Assembly (NCBI GenBank): GCA_018303025.1
Contig: JAGVYZ010000020.1
Coordinates: 1-40,596, forward strand
DNA: 40,596 nt
Direction: 5' to 3'
Source: Candidatus Woesearchaeota archaeon
GTDB lineage: Archaea; Nanobdellota; Nanobdellia; SCGC-AAA011-G17; GW2011-AR20
Notes under the pieces: generated by a model
Told to the model about the DNA's origin: nothing
The model's database searches: none
The model's input: the letters and a program-made list of their open reading frames with translations, nothing else
Part shown: positions 13,283-20,955 of the stretch, piece by piece
How positions within the stretch are numbered: the stretch's first letter is position 1
Layout: each line of letters begins with the position of its first letter
Position numbers and translations under genes: made by a program

Positions 13283-13346
13283 TCTATCTTGAAGATATAA
13301 GCAAATTAAACTTCTAAATAAAAAGAAGTTGATGTGAGCATTTAAA
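13283..13346 (+). repeat. Dispersed island repeat, copy R5
   Basis: Full-length, very close to R2 (ACTTCT and AGAAGT arms, GATGTGAGCATTTAA), with the last base changed. It begins 24 bases after the last island gene. No further copy was seen in the 27 kb that follow, which makes it the right-hand boundary of the array. Confidence 0.9.
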
Positions 13347-13416
13347 TAAGCAGAGTCTCTTAAGGAAAGAAAACAAGAATGTTAGCAAAAGAAAACATTT
13401 AGAAAATAAAGAAAAT

Positions 13417-13677
13417 TTAAAGTAAACAAGCTTGCAAAACACCTTGAAAATAACCAACTGTTTTTGGATTGGCTTCTGTCAATCTTGTATCTGTTTTTAG
13501 GCTTTGAACAAAACCTAAACCCATGTTCATTCTGTCTTGATAATCTGGAATTTCTATGCCATATCTGCTTAGGTCTCTTCTTACGTTTTCATAAAGTTGT
13601 AGTTTTCCATCTCCTAAGTTAGCATCCGCAATTATTTCTGGAAATGCTTTGCTTAAATCAGTTCTATCTGTTCTCAT
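13417..13677 (-). CDS. Unknown 86-residue protein
   Basis: MRTDRTDLSKAFPEIIADAN begins a soluble protein ending NPKTVGYFQGVLQACLL. No family is recognised. TTAAATAAA lies about 29 bases upstream of the ATG, supporting real expression. Codon use resembles the core genes (DUF-type lineage proteins further right) rather than the island. It is the first gene beyond the R5 boundary and is divergent from the membrane protein at 13758. The stretch 13347-13416 holds nothing I can name. Confidence 0.55.
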   Translation of the reverse strand: MRTDRTDLSKAFPEIIADANLGDGKLQLYENVRRDLSRYGIEIPDYQDRMNMGLGFVQSLKTDTRLTEANPKTVGYFQGVLQACLL

Positions 13678-13757
13678 TAAAGTAAGATAAAAGAAATTTA
13701 TTTAAGGTTAACTTTTAATCAAAAAAACTTAAATACTACTTCTTTCTTATATATTAC

Positions 13758-14291
13758 ATGGAACATATATGGAAGTCTTTTAAGGAGATTTTAATTGAGC
13801 CTTATAATTTTTTTTCAAAGAAATTGTATTTGAAAAGAGCAATTGAATATGTTCTTGTTTTGTATTTGATTACTTTTATTTTTTCTACTTTGTTTAAACT
13901 TATAACATCTACTATACCTTTAAATCAGGCTTTAATGACTGTATTGTCTTTCTTTTTAGGATTGATAATTGTTGTTTTATTAATCTTAATTTCTGCTTTA
14001 ATATTTCATTTATTTTTATTGTTATTTAGGGTTGAGAAAAATGATTATTGGGCTGTAGCTAGCATATTTGCTTATTGCTTAACGCCTTTAATTATTGCTA
14101 ACTTATTTTTCTTTTTGCAGTATTTTTATTATTTAATTGCTTTCTTTATTGTCTGGAATGTAATATTATTAATGACAGGAATAAGCCATTATTACAATAT
14201 TTCTAAAATAAAGAGCTTTTTTGTTGTAATTTTCTCTTATTTGGTTATTTTATTAATAACTGGATTCATTGCTGGATTAGTTGTTAAATAG
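13758..14291 (+). CDS. Yip1-like polytopic membrane protein
   Basis: 177 residues with five hydrophobic segments at about 28-50, 58-92, 104-122, 124-146 and 154-176. The N-terminus reads MEHIWKSFKEILIEPYNFFS and the conserved-looking FAYCLTPLIIANLF is like the Yip1 domain family of small archaeal and bacterial membrane proteins. The substrate and role are unknown; the family is linked to membrane organisation. CTTAAATA at 13728 is a TATA-like box 30 bases before the ATG. It stands alone, without evident operon partners. Confidence 0.65.
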   Translation: MEHIWKSFKEILIEPYNFFSKKLYLKRAIEYVLVLYLITFIFSTLFKLITSTIPLNQALMTVLSFFLGLIIVVLLILISALIFHLFLLLFRVEKNDYWAVASIFAYCLTPLIIANLFFFLQYFYYLIAFFIVWNVILLMTGISHYYNISKIKSFFVVIFSYLVILLITGFIAGLVVK

Positions 14292-14355
14292 GTATTTTTT
14301 AATATAATATTTATTTTAAATATATATTTATAAGTAAGTTTAAATTTATATAAAT

Positions 14356-15054
14356 ATGAGTGATTTAACTGCAGAAAGAACTAGAATACCTTTTGATTAT
14401 CATGGTTTTTCTTTTGATTTACTTTATCCTGAAATTGGACCTTCTTATAATGCTCTTGGTTTAAAATTAGGAATTAATGAAAATGGATTTGTCATGGCTT
14501 CTGCAGCTGAAGCTGTTTCTGCTTTGGTTGCTTTACTTTCTATTCCATTAACAGACTATTATAGAGATAAAACAATTCATATGCTAAGAACTACTGGTTT
14601 ATGGCTGGATACTGCTTGTCGTTTTGTTCCTGAAAAAGGAATGTATATTGAAGATCATCCTGAAATTGAAAAGGTAACTGCTGAAAATAATTCTGGACGT
14701 ATAATTGAAAGGTTTAAAGATGTAAAAGCAGAGGATTTGTCAAAAAGATTTAATGAAGGTGAGATTGGATTTGTTCCTTTAACTAATTTAGAAGATGAAG
14801 TTACACCAATTAGAGTTTGTGGATTTGCAAGATATCCTTTAGTTCAAACTCTTTTTCATGAAGAAGCTGAAAGACTAGGTGATATTGCATCTGGACTTAA
14901 TGGTTCTGCTTATGTTTCTGTTTTAAGACCTGCTAATCCTGTTACAAAATTTCCAGTTATTAATATTAGAAAAGATGGGGGATTGCAAGTTAGGTTATTT
15001 CCTTATTCTGGAACAGTTGATGGTTCTGCTTTTGCTATTTCAAGAAGAGAATAA
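14356..15054 (+). CDS. Unknown 232-residue protein
   Basis: MSDLTAERTRIPFDYHGFSF starts a soluble protein with mixed alpha/beta character and no obvious signal or membrane segment. I recognise no family. A hydrophobic helix (AAEAVSALVALLSIPL) and a late glycine-rich strand region (RKDGGLQVRLFPYSGTVDGS) are visible. TTTATAAG at 14327-14334 lies 29 bases upstream of the ATG. It shares its style (short strands, many PIT/NxR segments, own TATA box) with other lineage-specific genes of this window, such as those at 23760 and 28072. Confidence 0.7.
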   Translation: MSDLTAERTRIPFDYHGFSFDLLYPEIGPSYNALGLKLGINENGFVMASAAEAVSALVALLSIPLTDYYRDKTIHMLRTTGLWLDTACRFVPEKGMYIEDHPEIEKVTAENNSGRIIERFKDVKAEDLSKRFNEGEIGFVPLTNLEDEVTPIRVCGFARYPLVQTLFHEEAERLGDIASGLNGSAYVSVLRPANPVTKFPVINIRKDGGLQVRLFPYSGTVDGSAFAISRRE

Positions 15055-15070
15055 ATTTTTTATGGAAAAG

Positions 15071-15078
15071 TTTATAAA
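15071..15078 (+). promoter_or_regulatory. TATA-like box deciding the antitoxin start
   Basis: TTTATAAA lies 32 bases before the ATG at 15103 but only 14 before the TTG used by the track, so the ATG is preferred. Confidence 0.6.
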
Positions 15079-15102
15079 CTATAGTTGGCTATAGGTAGCT
15101 AT

Positions 15103-15372
15103 ATGATAACCACTATACAAGTTGAAGGCAAAGTAAAAGACAAACTAGATGAATTAAAAGTTCACCCTAGAGAAAGTTATAATGATTTAATTATAAGATT
15201 ATTAGAGAATAATTCTTTAAAAGATACAAGCAAAGAAAGCTTAATTGAAACAATAGAAACTCTTTCTGATCCTGAAACAATGAGAGATATTGCTGATGCA
15301 TTAGAAAATTATGAAAAAGGAGAATTTGTTGAATTTGAAAAATTAAAAAAAGAGCTTGGTTTGAATGTATAA
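15103..15372 (+). CDS. RelB-like / ribbon-helix-helix antitoxin
   Basis: Starting at the ATG (MITTIQVEGKVKDKLDELKV), the product has 89 residues. A short N-terminal strand followed by HPRESYNDLIIRLLENN is a ribbon-helix-helix DNA-binding unit, then an acidic helical tail (LSDPETMRDIADALENYEKG) suited to wrap a toxin. It overlaps the RelE-like gene by eight bases. By family it represses the promoter and blocks the toxin. The track's upstream TTG start is not supported by the TATA position. Confidence 0.8.
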   Translation: MITTIQVEGKVKDKLDELKVHPRESYNDLIIRLLENNSLKDTSKESLIETIETLSDPETMRDIADALENYEKGEFVEFEKLKKELGLNV

Positions 15373-15616
15373 TATTCGTTTTGAAAAAAGAGCAGCTGAT
15401 TTCTTTAGGAAATTAGAAAAACCTATTCAAGAGAGAATTGGCAAAAAGATTGAAAATCTAAAAACAAATCCTAAATTAGGAGTTCCATTAACTGGAGATT
15501 TAGTTGGATTATGGAAATTAAGAATTGGTGATTATAGGGTTATATACCAAATAAAAGAAAATGAGCTAATTATTTATGTTTTAAAAATTGGCCATAGAAG
15601 AAACGTATATTCATAA
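15365..15616 (+). CDS. RelE/ParE-superfamily toxin
   Basis: 83 residues with the full family outline: MYNIRFEKRAADFFRKLEKP, then a helix, GVPLTGDLVGLWKLRIGDYR, the strand VIYQIKENELIIYVLKIGHR and the end RRNVYS. The conserved arginines (KLRIGDYRVIY and GHRRNVY) that RelE uses for mRNA cleavage in the ribosome A site are present. The fold is complete at the usual 80-90 residues, so activity is plausible. It is coupled to the antitoxin by an eight-base overlap. Confidence 0.88.
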   Translation: MYNIRFEKRAADFFRKLEKPIQERIGKKIENLKTNPKLGVPLTGDLVGLWKLRIGDYRVIYQIKENELIIYVLKIGHRRNVYS

Positions 15617-15624
15617 TAACAATA

Positions 15625-15632
15625 TTTAAATA
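15625..15632 (+). promoter_or_regulatory. TATA-like box of thrS
   Basis: TTTAAATA lies 29 bases before the ATG at 15654, which predicts a leaderless message starting at that codon. The overlapping upstream ATG (15642, seven codons) would lie before the transcript start. Confidence 0.65.
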
Positions 15633-15653
15633 ATCTATATTTATGGAAAACCT

Positions 15654-17375
15654 ATGGTTGACATAGAGATTTTAAGACACTCAGCAGCACATGTATTGGC
15701 AATGGCTGTTAAAGAATTGTATCCTGGTGCTAAATTAGGAATAGGGCCTGCTACTGAAGAAGGATTCTATTATGATTTTGATAATTTAGAAATAAAAGAA
15801 GAAGAATTAGTTCAAATTGAGAAAAAATGTATTGAAATTATTAGAAAGAATTTAAAATTTGAGAAAAGTGAATTAGATAAGAAAAAAGCTAAAGAAATTT
15901 TGAAAAATGAACCTTACAAATTAGAGTTATTACAGGATATTGAGAAGCCTTCTTTCTATAAAACAGGTGATTTTATTGATTTATGCTCTGGTCCTCATGT
16001 TGAGAATACAAAAGAGATTAAGGCATTTAAATTATTAAGATTAGCTGGTGCTTATTGGAAAGGCGATTCTAAAAATAAGATGTTAACAAGAATTTATGGA
16101 ACTGCTTTTGGTTCTGAAAAAGAATTAAAAGAATTTTTGAGATTAAGGGAAGAAGCTGAAAAAAGAAATCACGTAAAAATAGGAAAGGAAATGGGAATTT
16201 TTATGATTTCTGATTTAGTTGGAAAAGGATTGCCTATTTGGCTGCCAAGGGGTAATGCAATTAAAGAAGAAGTTGAGAAACTAGCGAAAGAAAAAGAAAA
16301 AGAAGATGGTTATGTCAGAGTTAGCACTCCTTTATTGGGCAAAAAAGAATTATACTTGAAATCAGGGCATTTGCCTTATTATGAAGAAAGCATGTATCCT
16401 GCTATGGTCATGGATGATGGAACTTATTATTTGAAAGCAATGAATTGTCCTCACCATCATTTAATATTCAAGCATGAATTAAGAAGCTATAGAGAGATGC
16501 CATTAAGGATAGCTGAGTATGGGATATGCCATAGAAATGAATTATCAGGAACATTAACTGGATTAATCAGGGTTAGGGCTATGAACATGAATGATGCTCA
16601 TATTTATTGCACTAAAGAACAGATTGAAGAAGAATTTGAAAATGTAATTAAATTAATACAAGATTACTATAAAATATTTAATTTACAAAATTATTGGTTT
16701 AGATTGTCTAAATGGGATCCTAATCATAAGGACAAATACATTGACCAGCCTAAAAACTGGGAATATACAGAGAATATATTAAGAAATGTTTTGAAAAGAT
16801 TAAAAGTTAAATTTGTTGAAGCTGAAAATGAGGCTGCTTTTTATGGACCTAAAGTTGATATCCAGTTTAAGTCTGTAACTGGAAGAGAAGAATCAATGAG
16901 CACCATTCAATTAGATTTCTTAGCTAAAGAAAGATTTGAATTAAGCTATCAGGATAAGGATGGAAAAGAAAACAAAGAAGTATTTGTTATTCATAGAGCT
17001 CCTTTGTCCACTCATGAAAGATTCATGGCATTCTTAATTGAGCATTTTGCAGGAAAATTTCCATTATGGTTAAGTCCTGTACAAGTAAAGGTTGTTAATA
17101 TTACTGAAAGAAATTTGGATTATTCTAAGAAAATCTTTGAAAGATTAAAGAAAGAAGATATTAGAGTAGAACTAGATGAAAGAAGTGAAAGTTTAAGTAA
17201 AAAAGTAAGAGATGCTCAAATTGAAAAAGTTAATTTTGTAATTACAATAGGTGATAAAGAAGAAGAGAAAAAAACCTTAGCAATAAGAGACAGAGAGGGT
17301 AAAACTGAGTTTAATGTAAACTTAGAAGACTTTATTAAAAAAATAAAGGAACAGATAAATGCTAGAACAATATAA
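15654..17375 (+). CDS. thrS: Threonyl-tRNA synthetase, bacterial type lacking the TGS domain
   Basis: 573 residues. The editing-type N2 domain opens the protein directly (HSAAH at 9-13, CSGPH at 111-115); the usual bacterial N-terminal TGS domain of about 60 residues is absent. The class II catalytic core shows ELYLKSGHLPYYEESMYPAM, KAMNCPHHHLIFKHELRSYR, IAEYGICHRNELSGTLTGLI, RVRAMNMNDAHIYC and APLSTHERFMAFLIEHFAGK. These include the cysteine and histidines that bind the catalytic zinc. The anticodon-binding domain ends the protein. It charges tRNA-Thr with threonine. Most archaea use a different N-terminal editing domain, so the gene is of bacterial type and was probably acquired. It overlaps the next gene by 17 bases. 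Confidence 0.97.
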   Translation: MVDIEILRHSAAHVLAMAVKELYPGAKLGIGPATEEGFYYDFDNLEIKEEELVQIEKKCIEIIRKNLKFEKSELDKKKAKEILKNEPYKLELLQDIEKPSFYKTGDFIDLCSGPHVENTKEIKAFKLLRLAGAYWKGDSKNKMLTRIYGTAFGSEKELKEFLRLREEAEKRNHVKIGKEMGIFMISDLVGKGLPIWLPRGNAIKEEVEKLAKEKEKEDGYVRVSTPLLGKKELYLKSGHLPYYEESMYPAMVMDDGTYYLKAMNCPHHHLIFKHELRSYREMPLRIAEYGICHRNELSGTLTGLIRVRAMNMNDAHIYCTKEQIEEEFENVIKLIQDYYKIFNLQNYWFRLSKWDPNHKDKYIDQPKNWEYTENILRNVLKRLKVKFVEAENEAAFYGPKVDIQFKSVTGREESMSTIQLDFLAKERFELSYQDKDGKENKEVFVIHRAPLSTHERFMAFLIEHFAGKFPLWLSPVQVKVVNITERNLDYSKKIFERLKKEDIRVELDERSESLSKKVRDAQIEKVNFVITIGDKEEEKKTLAIRDREGKTEFNVNLEDFIKKIKEQINARTI

Positions 17376-17835
17376 ACGACTTTTAGATTCTAAAGAGTTT
17401 AAAGATTGGAGAAAGAAAAATTATGATTCTTATTTATGCAGCTGCTTTAATGCAAAAGATGGAATAAATGATGCTTTTTGGAATTTTGATTTTTACAATA
17501 AGAATGACAGGATAACTACATTTGGTGTTGCTGAAGAGATAATTGTTAATGAAAATCAGGAAATATTCAAGCATGATAAAGACAAGGTAGATAAGATTAG
17601 CTTAGATGATGTTAAAGTAGATTTAGATCATGCTTTAGAGATAATTGAAAGACCTGAAGGTGAGAGTTTTGTAAAAACTATTTCTATATTGCAATTTAAA
17701 GATATTTTACTTTGGAACATTACTATGATTAGTGCTTCTTTTAATATTTTAAATGTGAAAATTGATGCTGTTTCTGGAGAAGAGACTTATAGAAATTTAG
17801 GCAGTGTTATGGATTTTAGAAAGATTGTGAAGTAG
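17359..17835 (+). CDS. Unknown 158-residue protein overlapping thrS
   Basis: It starts within the end of thrS (MLEQYKRLLDSKEFKDWRKK), which implies co-transcription. It is soluble, with an early DSYLCSCFN and an alternating strand-rich middle (KNDRITTFGVAEEIIVNENQ). No named family comes to mind. The composition suggests a small beta-sheet protein similar to other lineage-restricted DPANN proteins. Its constant position behind a tRNA synthetase could be checked across genomes. Confidence 0.65.
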   Translation: MLEQYKRLLDSKEFKDWRKKNYDSYLCSCFNAKDGINDAFWNFDFYNKNDRITTFGVAEEIIVNENQEIFKHDKDKVDKISLDDVKVDLDHALEIIERPEGESFVKTISILQFKDILLWNITMISASFNILNVKIDAVSGEETYRNLGSVMDFRKIVK

Positions 17836-17869
17836 TAAGGTTTAAATTATTTTCTTTTTATTATTATTT

Positions 17870-19339
17870 ATGAGTACAACGACAATTGAAGCAAAACCTT
17901 TAACTGATAAATGGGATGGTGTTGAGGATCCTTTAAGATTTTATCAAAAAGTTTATGGTTCTGCAACACCTTGGACAGAAATAGACAATCTTGATTTAGA
18001 TCCTGATTTAATTAAAACATTAAAAGATAGAAGACTTCTTAGTTATTTGCTAAGAGAAAGAAAAGCTAAAGAAAAAGAACCTGAAAGGAAATTTGTTGAT
18101 GTTACATCTAGTTATATTAGGGGAAGAGTAGCTACTGAAGCTGAAAAAAAACAAGTAATTGAAACAAAATCAAGAAAACCAATTAAAAGAGATGGATTTA
18201 CTCAAGAAGAATTAAATTCATTGCCTTGGTATTTTGATTTATTATCTGAAGAAGGATTTCCTAGAATTGCTAGAAGTTATTTGAAATCAATAGGGGTGTT
18301 AATAGAACAAAACTATGATAATGCTTTAGCTAGAGATCCTGTTGGCAAAGCTTTAAGACAAATTGATGGGGAAATTGATTTAGAAAAAAAAGTAAGAACC
18401 AAAAGAATTGTTACAAGACATACTAGATTTGTAAACCCTAAACCAATAACACCTTTAGCTGTTTATTTGAAAAAATATAATGGACTTACATTTGATAAAG
18501 TAGAAGAAAAAGATCCTACTCTTGCTGTTGAATTAAAAAAATGGGGATATGTTGGACTATACATCCCTTCATCTAAAAAAGTTGTGAAAGATTCAAATCT
18601 TATTTATGACCCTGAAACAAAAAAATTTGTTAGAAAAGGACCTGAATTAGTAGATGTTACTGGGCATTTTATTATTATAGATAGAAATTCTCCTAAAAAT
18701 ATAAGAATAACCCATAGTTATGAAGGAACTGATTTAGATACTTTTTCAGAAAGTTTTAGAAGCAAAATTGCAAAAATACCTGCTTTTTATAAAAGCATAA
18801 GTGCTTTTCATCAATATATAGATGATATATTTCCATGCACTCAAGATGGATTAAAAGATGATTATCCACGTATGTATGAAGCACTTAAAAAAACAGGATG
18901 TTTGGGATTAGTACCTTCTTCTTTATTTGAAGTTTCTAGAATGTTTAGACTTCTTGAACAATTAGATTTAGTAACTCATAAAACAAAAAGAAGATTAGAT
19001 AACTTATTTACTTTAGAAGATTCTGTTGATGAACCTGAAGATACTGTTGAAGATAAACATGAAGAAACTATAGTTCCTAAAATCGATTATGAACCTGCTC
19101 CTGAACCCATTGTAGAAATCGAAAAATCTAAATCTCCAAAAAGGACTTATACTCATAATCCTTATAGAAATTGTGATGAACAAATGTTAAGAATGATTCT
19201 TGGAAATGTTTATCATAATAGGTCAATTGGACAAATACAAAGAGATGACCAACAGTTATATGCTGTTTTGATTAATCCTAACAATAGAGAAATAAAAAAT
19301 GAAGTTCCAAGATTAAGAGAATCTAAAAAACTAACCTAA
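17870..19339 (+). CDS. Large unknown protein with four helical repeats
   Basis: 489 residues, no membrane segment. Four related stretches of about 40 residues can be aligned by eye: DPLRFYQKVYGSATPWTEID...LIKTLKDRRLL, TPLAVYLKKYNGLTFDKVEE...LAVELKKWGYVGL, SAFHQYIDDIFPCTQDGLKD...MYEALKKTGCLGL and DEQMLRMILGNVYHNRSIGQ...LYAVLINP. The pattern YxxxY-G-x4-(D/E)-D-LxxxLxxxG resembles small helix-turn-helix repeats seen in archaeal DNA-associated proteins. A charged, proline-rich linker (DEPEDTVEDKHEETIVPKID) precedes the fourth. TTTAAATT lies 29 bases before the ATG. A DNA-binding or scaffold role is inference. Confidence 0.7.
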   Translation: MSTTTIEAKPLTDKWDGVEDPLRFYQKVYGSATPWTEIDNLDLDPDLIKTLKDRRLLSYLLRERKAKEKEPERKFVDVTSSYIRGRVATEAEKKQVIETKSRKPIKRDGFTQEELNSLPWYFDLLSEEGFPRIARSYLKSIGVLIEQNYDNALARDPVGKALRQIDGEIDLEKKVRTKRIVTRHTRFVNPKPITPLAVYLKKYNGLTFDKVEEKDPTLAVELKKWGYVGLYIPSSKKVVKDSNLIYDPETKKFVRKGPELVDVTGHFIIIDRNSPKNIRITHSYEGTDLDTFSESFRSKIAKIPAFYKSISAFHQYIDDIFPCTQDGLKDDYPRMYEALKKTGCLGLVPSSLFEVSRMFRLLEQLDLVTHKTKRRLDNLFTLEDSVDEPEDTVEDKHEETIVPKIDYEPAPEPIVEIEKSKSPKRTYTHNPYRNCDEQMLRMILGNVYHNRSIGQIQRDDQQLYAVLINPNNREIKNEVPRLRESKKLT

Positions 19340-20030
19340 TTATATAAAAAACCTCGTCATCTGTGTCAAATGTTTCATAATTTTTGAAATTATATTTTAA
19401 GATTCTTTTGAACCAGCGCCTTCCTTTCTTTTTTATTATTTGATTATTTGATAGAACTTTCTTTGCAAAACTTACTACTATAAAATCTGCTTTTATTTTG
19501 TTTAAGATTTCTAGAGAAATATTCTTTTTTATTGCTTCTAGTGATTCCAAAACTTTTAATAGAAAACAAACATGGACTTTTGGAAGTTTTTCATAATTAT
19601 CATTGATTAGGTCAAATAATTCTGCTTTGCTCTTTAAATTGTTTTTTTTGAAATATTCACTTATTTTTTTTATGTTTTCACTGCTTATATCATAAGCGTA
19701 ATAGTTGTTTAATTTTAAATCTAAAGGTGTTAAACCACAACCTAAGTCTAATATTGATTTTGGAGAACCTGTTATTTCAAATATTTTTTCATAGACTTCT
19801 TTTTTTCTTGGTTCATAATATTCTTTAAATGAGCCATATGATTTTCTTAGTTTTTTTCTTATTTCCTTGAACATTACTTTATAGTTTTTTGTTTTTTCAA
19901 AGTTTTTTACATCTGAATTTATGTTATTTTCTTTTAGATAAGATTCTACTAAAGATAGAACTAAGGAGTCTTTAATATCTTTAAGCTCTTTTTTCTTTTT
20001 TATATTTGAACAGATTTCTAATAAGTTCAT
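19323..20030 (-). CDS. FmrO/ArmA-like 16S rRNA methyltransferase family protein
   Basis: 235 residues. An all-helical N-terminal domain (EIRKKLRKSYGSFKEYYEPR) is followed by a Rossmann methyltransferase with SAM motif ILDLGCGLTPLDLKL, the acidic strand YYAYDIS and the later VCFLLKVLESLEAIKKNISL and DFIVVSFAKKVL. The order and wording match the FmrO family, which includes the aminoglycoside-resistance enzymes that make m7G1405 in 16S rRNA. The predicted substrate is therefore ribosomal RNA, although the native archaeal target is unknown. The start lies within the membrane-protein gene upstream (50-base overlap), and the 3' end overlaps the convergent gene. Confidence 0.75.
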   Translation of the reverse strand: MNLLEICSNIKKKKELKDIKDSLVLSLVESYLKENNINSDVKNFEKTKNYKVMFKEIRKKLRKSYGSFKEYYEPRKKEVYEKIFEITGSPKSILDLGCGLTPLDLKLNNYYAYDISSENIKKISEYFKKNNLKSKAELFDLINDNYEKLPKVHVCFLLKVLESLEAIKKNISLEILNKIKADFIVVSFAKKVLSNNQIIKKKGRRWFKRILKYNFKNYETFDTDDEVFYIIRLVF

Positions 20031-20451
20031 AGATTAATCCTCCTATTGCAAAAGATATTGGAATTTGATAAAATAAAAATATGTAAAATGGAAGTAGGAA
20101 GTAGAGAAATGTTAATATTGTTTTTTTATAACTTTCTTCTTTTAGTGAATAATCATATAAAGAATAAATGAAAACTAGGAAAATATTGATTAGACTTGAA
20201 AAAGTCAAGATGGATAAGAAAAAATAAGAGTTTTTTACTATGTCTGCAAAGATAAAACCTGCTAAAATCCAGAGTAATGAATGGTTTGCTTTTAAATTTA
20301 TTAAAATCAATGAAAGCAAAAGGATTAATTTGCCTAAAAAGATGTATTTTTCCCCCTGCTTTATTTCTTTGTTTATTATTTTCTTAAAATATGTTCCTAT
20401 TAATATGCCCAGAGAAGATAGTATGGATAACAACATAAACCTTAATTTCAT
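19981..20451 (-). CDS. Small polytopic membrane protein
   Basis: 156 residues with about five hydrophobic segments (roughly 5-22, 38-55, 58-72, 75-98 and 110-145) and a basic C-terminal tail KYKKEKRA. It is topologically similar to integral membrane proteins such as DUF92/CDP-archaeol-type relatives, but no motif proves a family. Its last 50 bases overlap the methyltransferase gene, so the two are one operon. The function is unknown. Confidence 0.6.
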   Translation of the reverse strand: MKLRFMLLSILSSLGILIGTYFKKIINKEIKQGEKYIFLGKLILLLSLILINLKANHSLLWILAGFIFADIVKNSYFFLSILTFSSLINIFLVFIYSLYDYSLKEESYKKTILTFLYFLLPFYIFLFYQIPISFAIGGLIYELIRNLFKYKKEKRA

Positions 20452-20507
20452 CTTGAGTTTAAAAAATTATTCAAAAATTATTTCTTAGGTTTCTTTTTAC
20501 CATCCTA

Positions 20508-20553
20508 AAAGACAAAAGTCTTTGGGACCCCGAAAACTTAAAGTTTTCTTCGG
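20508..20553 (+). other. Two adjacent hairpins in a divergent intergenic region
   Basis: AAAGAC-AAAA-GTCTTT is followed by GGGACC and a second foldable segment CCGAAAAC...CGG. They lie between the divergent genes at 20451 and 20654, upstream of the promoter at 20625. The element could be a short structured RNA or a terminator. No class is recognised. Confidence 0.35.
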
Positions 20554-20624
20554 AAAGAAAGAAGCATTAAATCCTGAAAGAAAGAAAAACTATTTCTTAA
20601 TGTGAATATTGGAATATAAGAATG

Positions 20625-20632
20625 TTTAAAAG
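20625..20632 (+). promoter_or_regulatory. TATA-like box deciding start of the 86-aa membrane protein
   Basis: TTTAAAAG is 29 bases before the ATG at 20654 and only 14 before the track's TTG at 20639. TTAATGTGAATATTG, also found at 9290-9304, lies 14 bases further upstream. Confidence 0.6.
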
Positions 20633-20653
20633 CACTTTTTGGATAGTAAATGC

Positions 20654-20914
20654 ATGGCTGACATGAAGTATTTCGAAGAAAATGGAAAAATGTTCAAGAT
20701 TGACTCTGATGGAGAAAAATATAGGATATCATTCTCAGAAGAATTGCAGTTAAAGAACTTAAAATCAAGCCAGGAAAACAAGAAATGGGCTATATATAAT
20801 TTCTATGTCAAGATGGGAATTTTAGCTGTTATGCTAATGTTATTCTTAATGCTGGTGTTTGTACTTTATGAATTAGACAGAATTGATTTCTTTACTGGAA
20901 TATTATACAGATAA
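20654..20914 (+). CDS. Small single-pass membrane protein
   Basis: From the ATG at 20654 (MADMKYFEENGKMFKIDSDG) the protein has 86 residues: a charged soluble N-terminal domain of about 45 residues, then one long hydrophobic helix (GILAVMLMLFLMLVFVLYEL) and a short tail. No family is recognised. It may anchor a cytoplasmic domain at the membrane. The TTG start in the track would add five residues, but the TATA position argues against it. Confidence 0.65.
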   Translation: MADMKYFEENGKMFKIDSDGEKYRISFSEELQLKNLKSSQENKKWAIYNFYVKMGILAVMLMLFLMLVFVLYELDRIDFFTGILYR

Positions 20915-20955
20915 AATTATAAACAAACTTTTTTATTGTTAATTAGGAGATTAAA

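Noticed and set aside
441-13346. R repeats as integron attC sites
   Set aside because: They end in ATTTAAC, which fits the RYYYAAC half of attC, and follow genes. But no matching GTTRRRY half is conserved after it, the central hairpin is of another kind and no integron integrase is in the window.
441-13346. R repeats as a CRISPR array or C/D box RNAs
   Set aside because: Spacing is kilobases with genes in between, so this is not CRISPR. TGATGTGA resembles a C box, but no D box or paired C'/D' is present.
15642-15665. Seven-codon upstream ORF (MENLWLT) overlapping the thrS start, possible attenuator
   Set aside because: The TATA-like box predicts a transcript beginning at about 15654, downstream of this ATG, and its single threonine codon is weak evidence.
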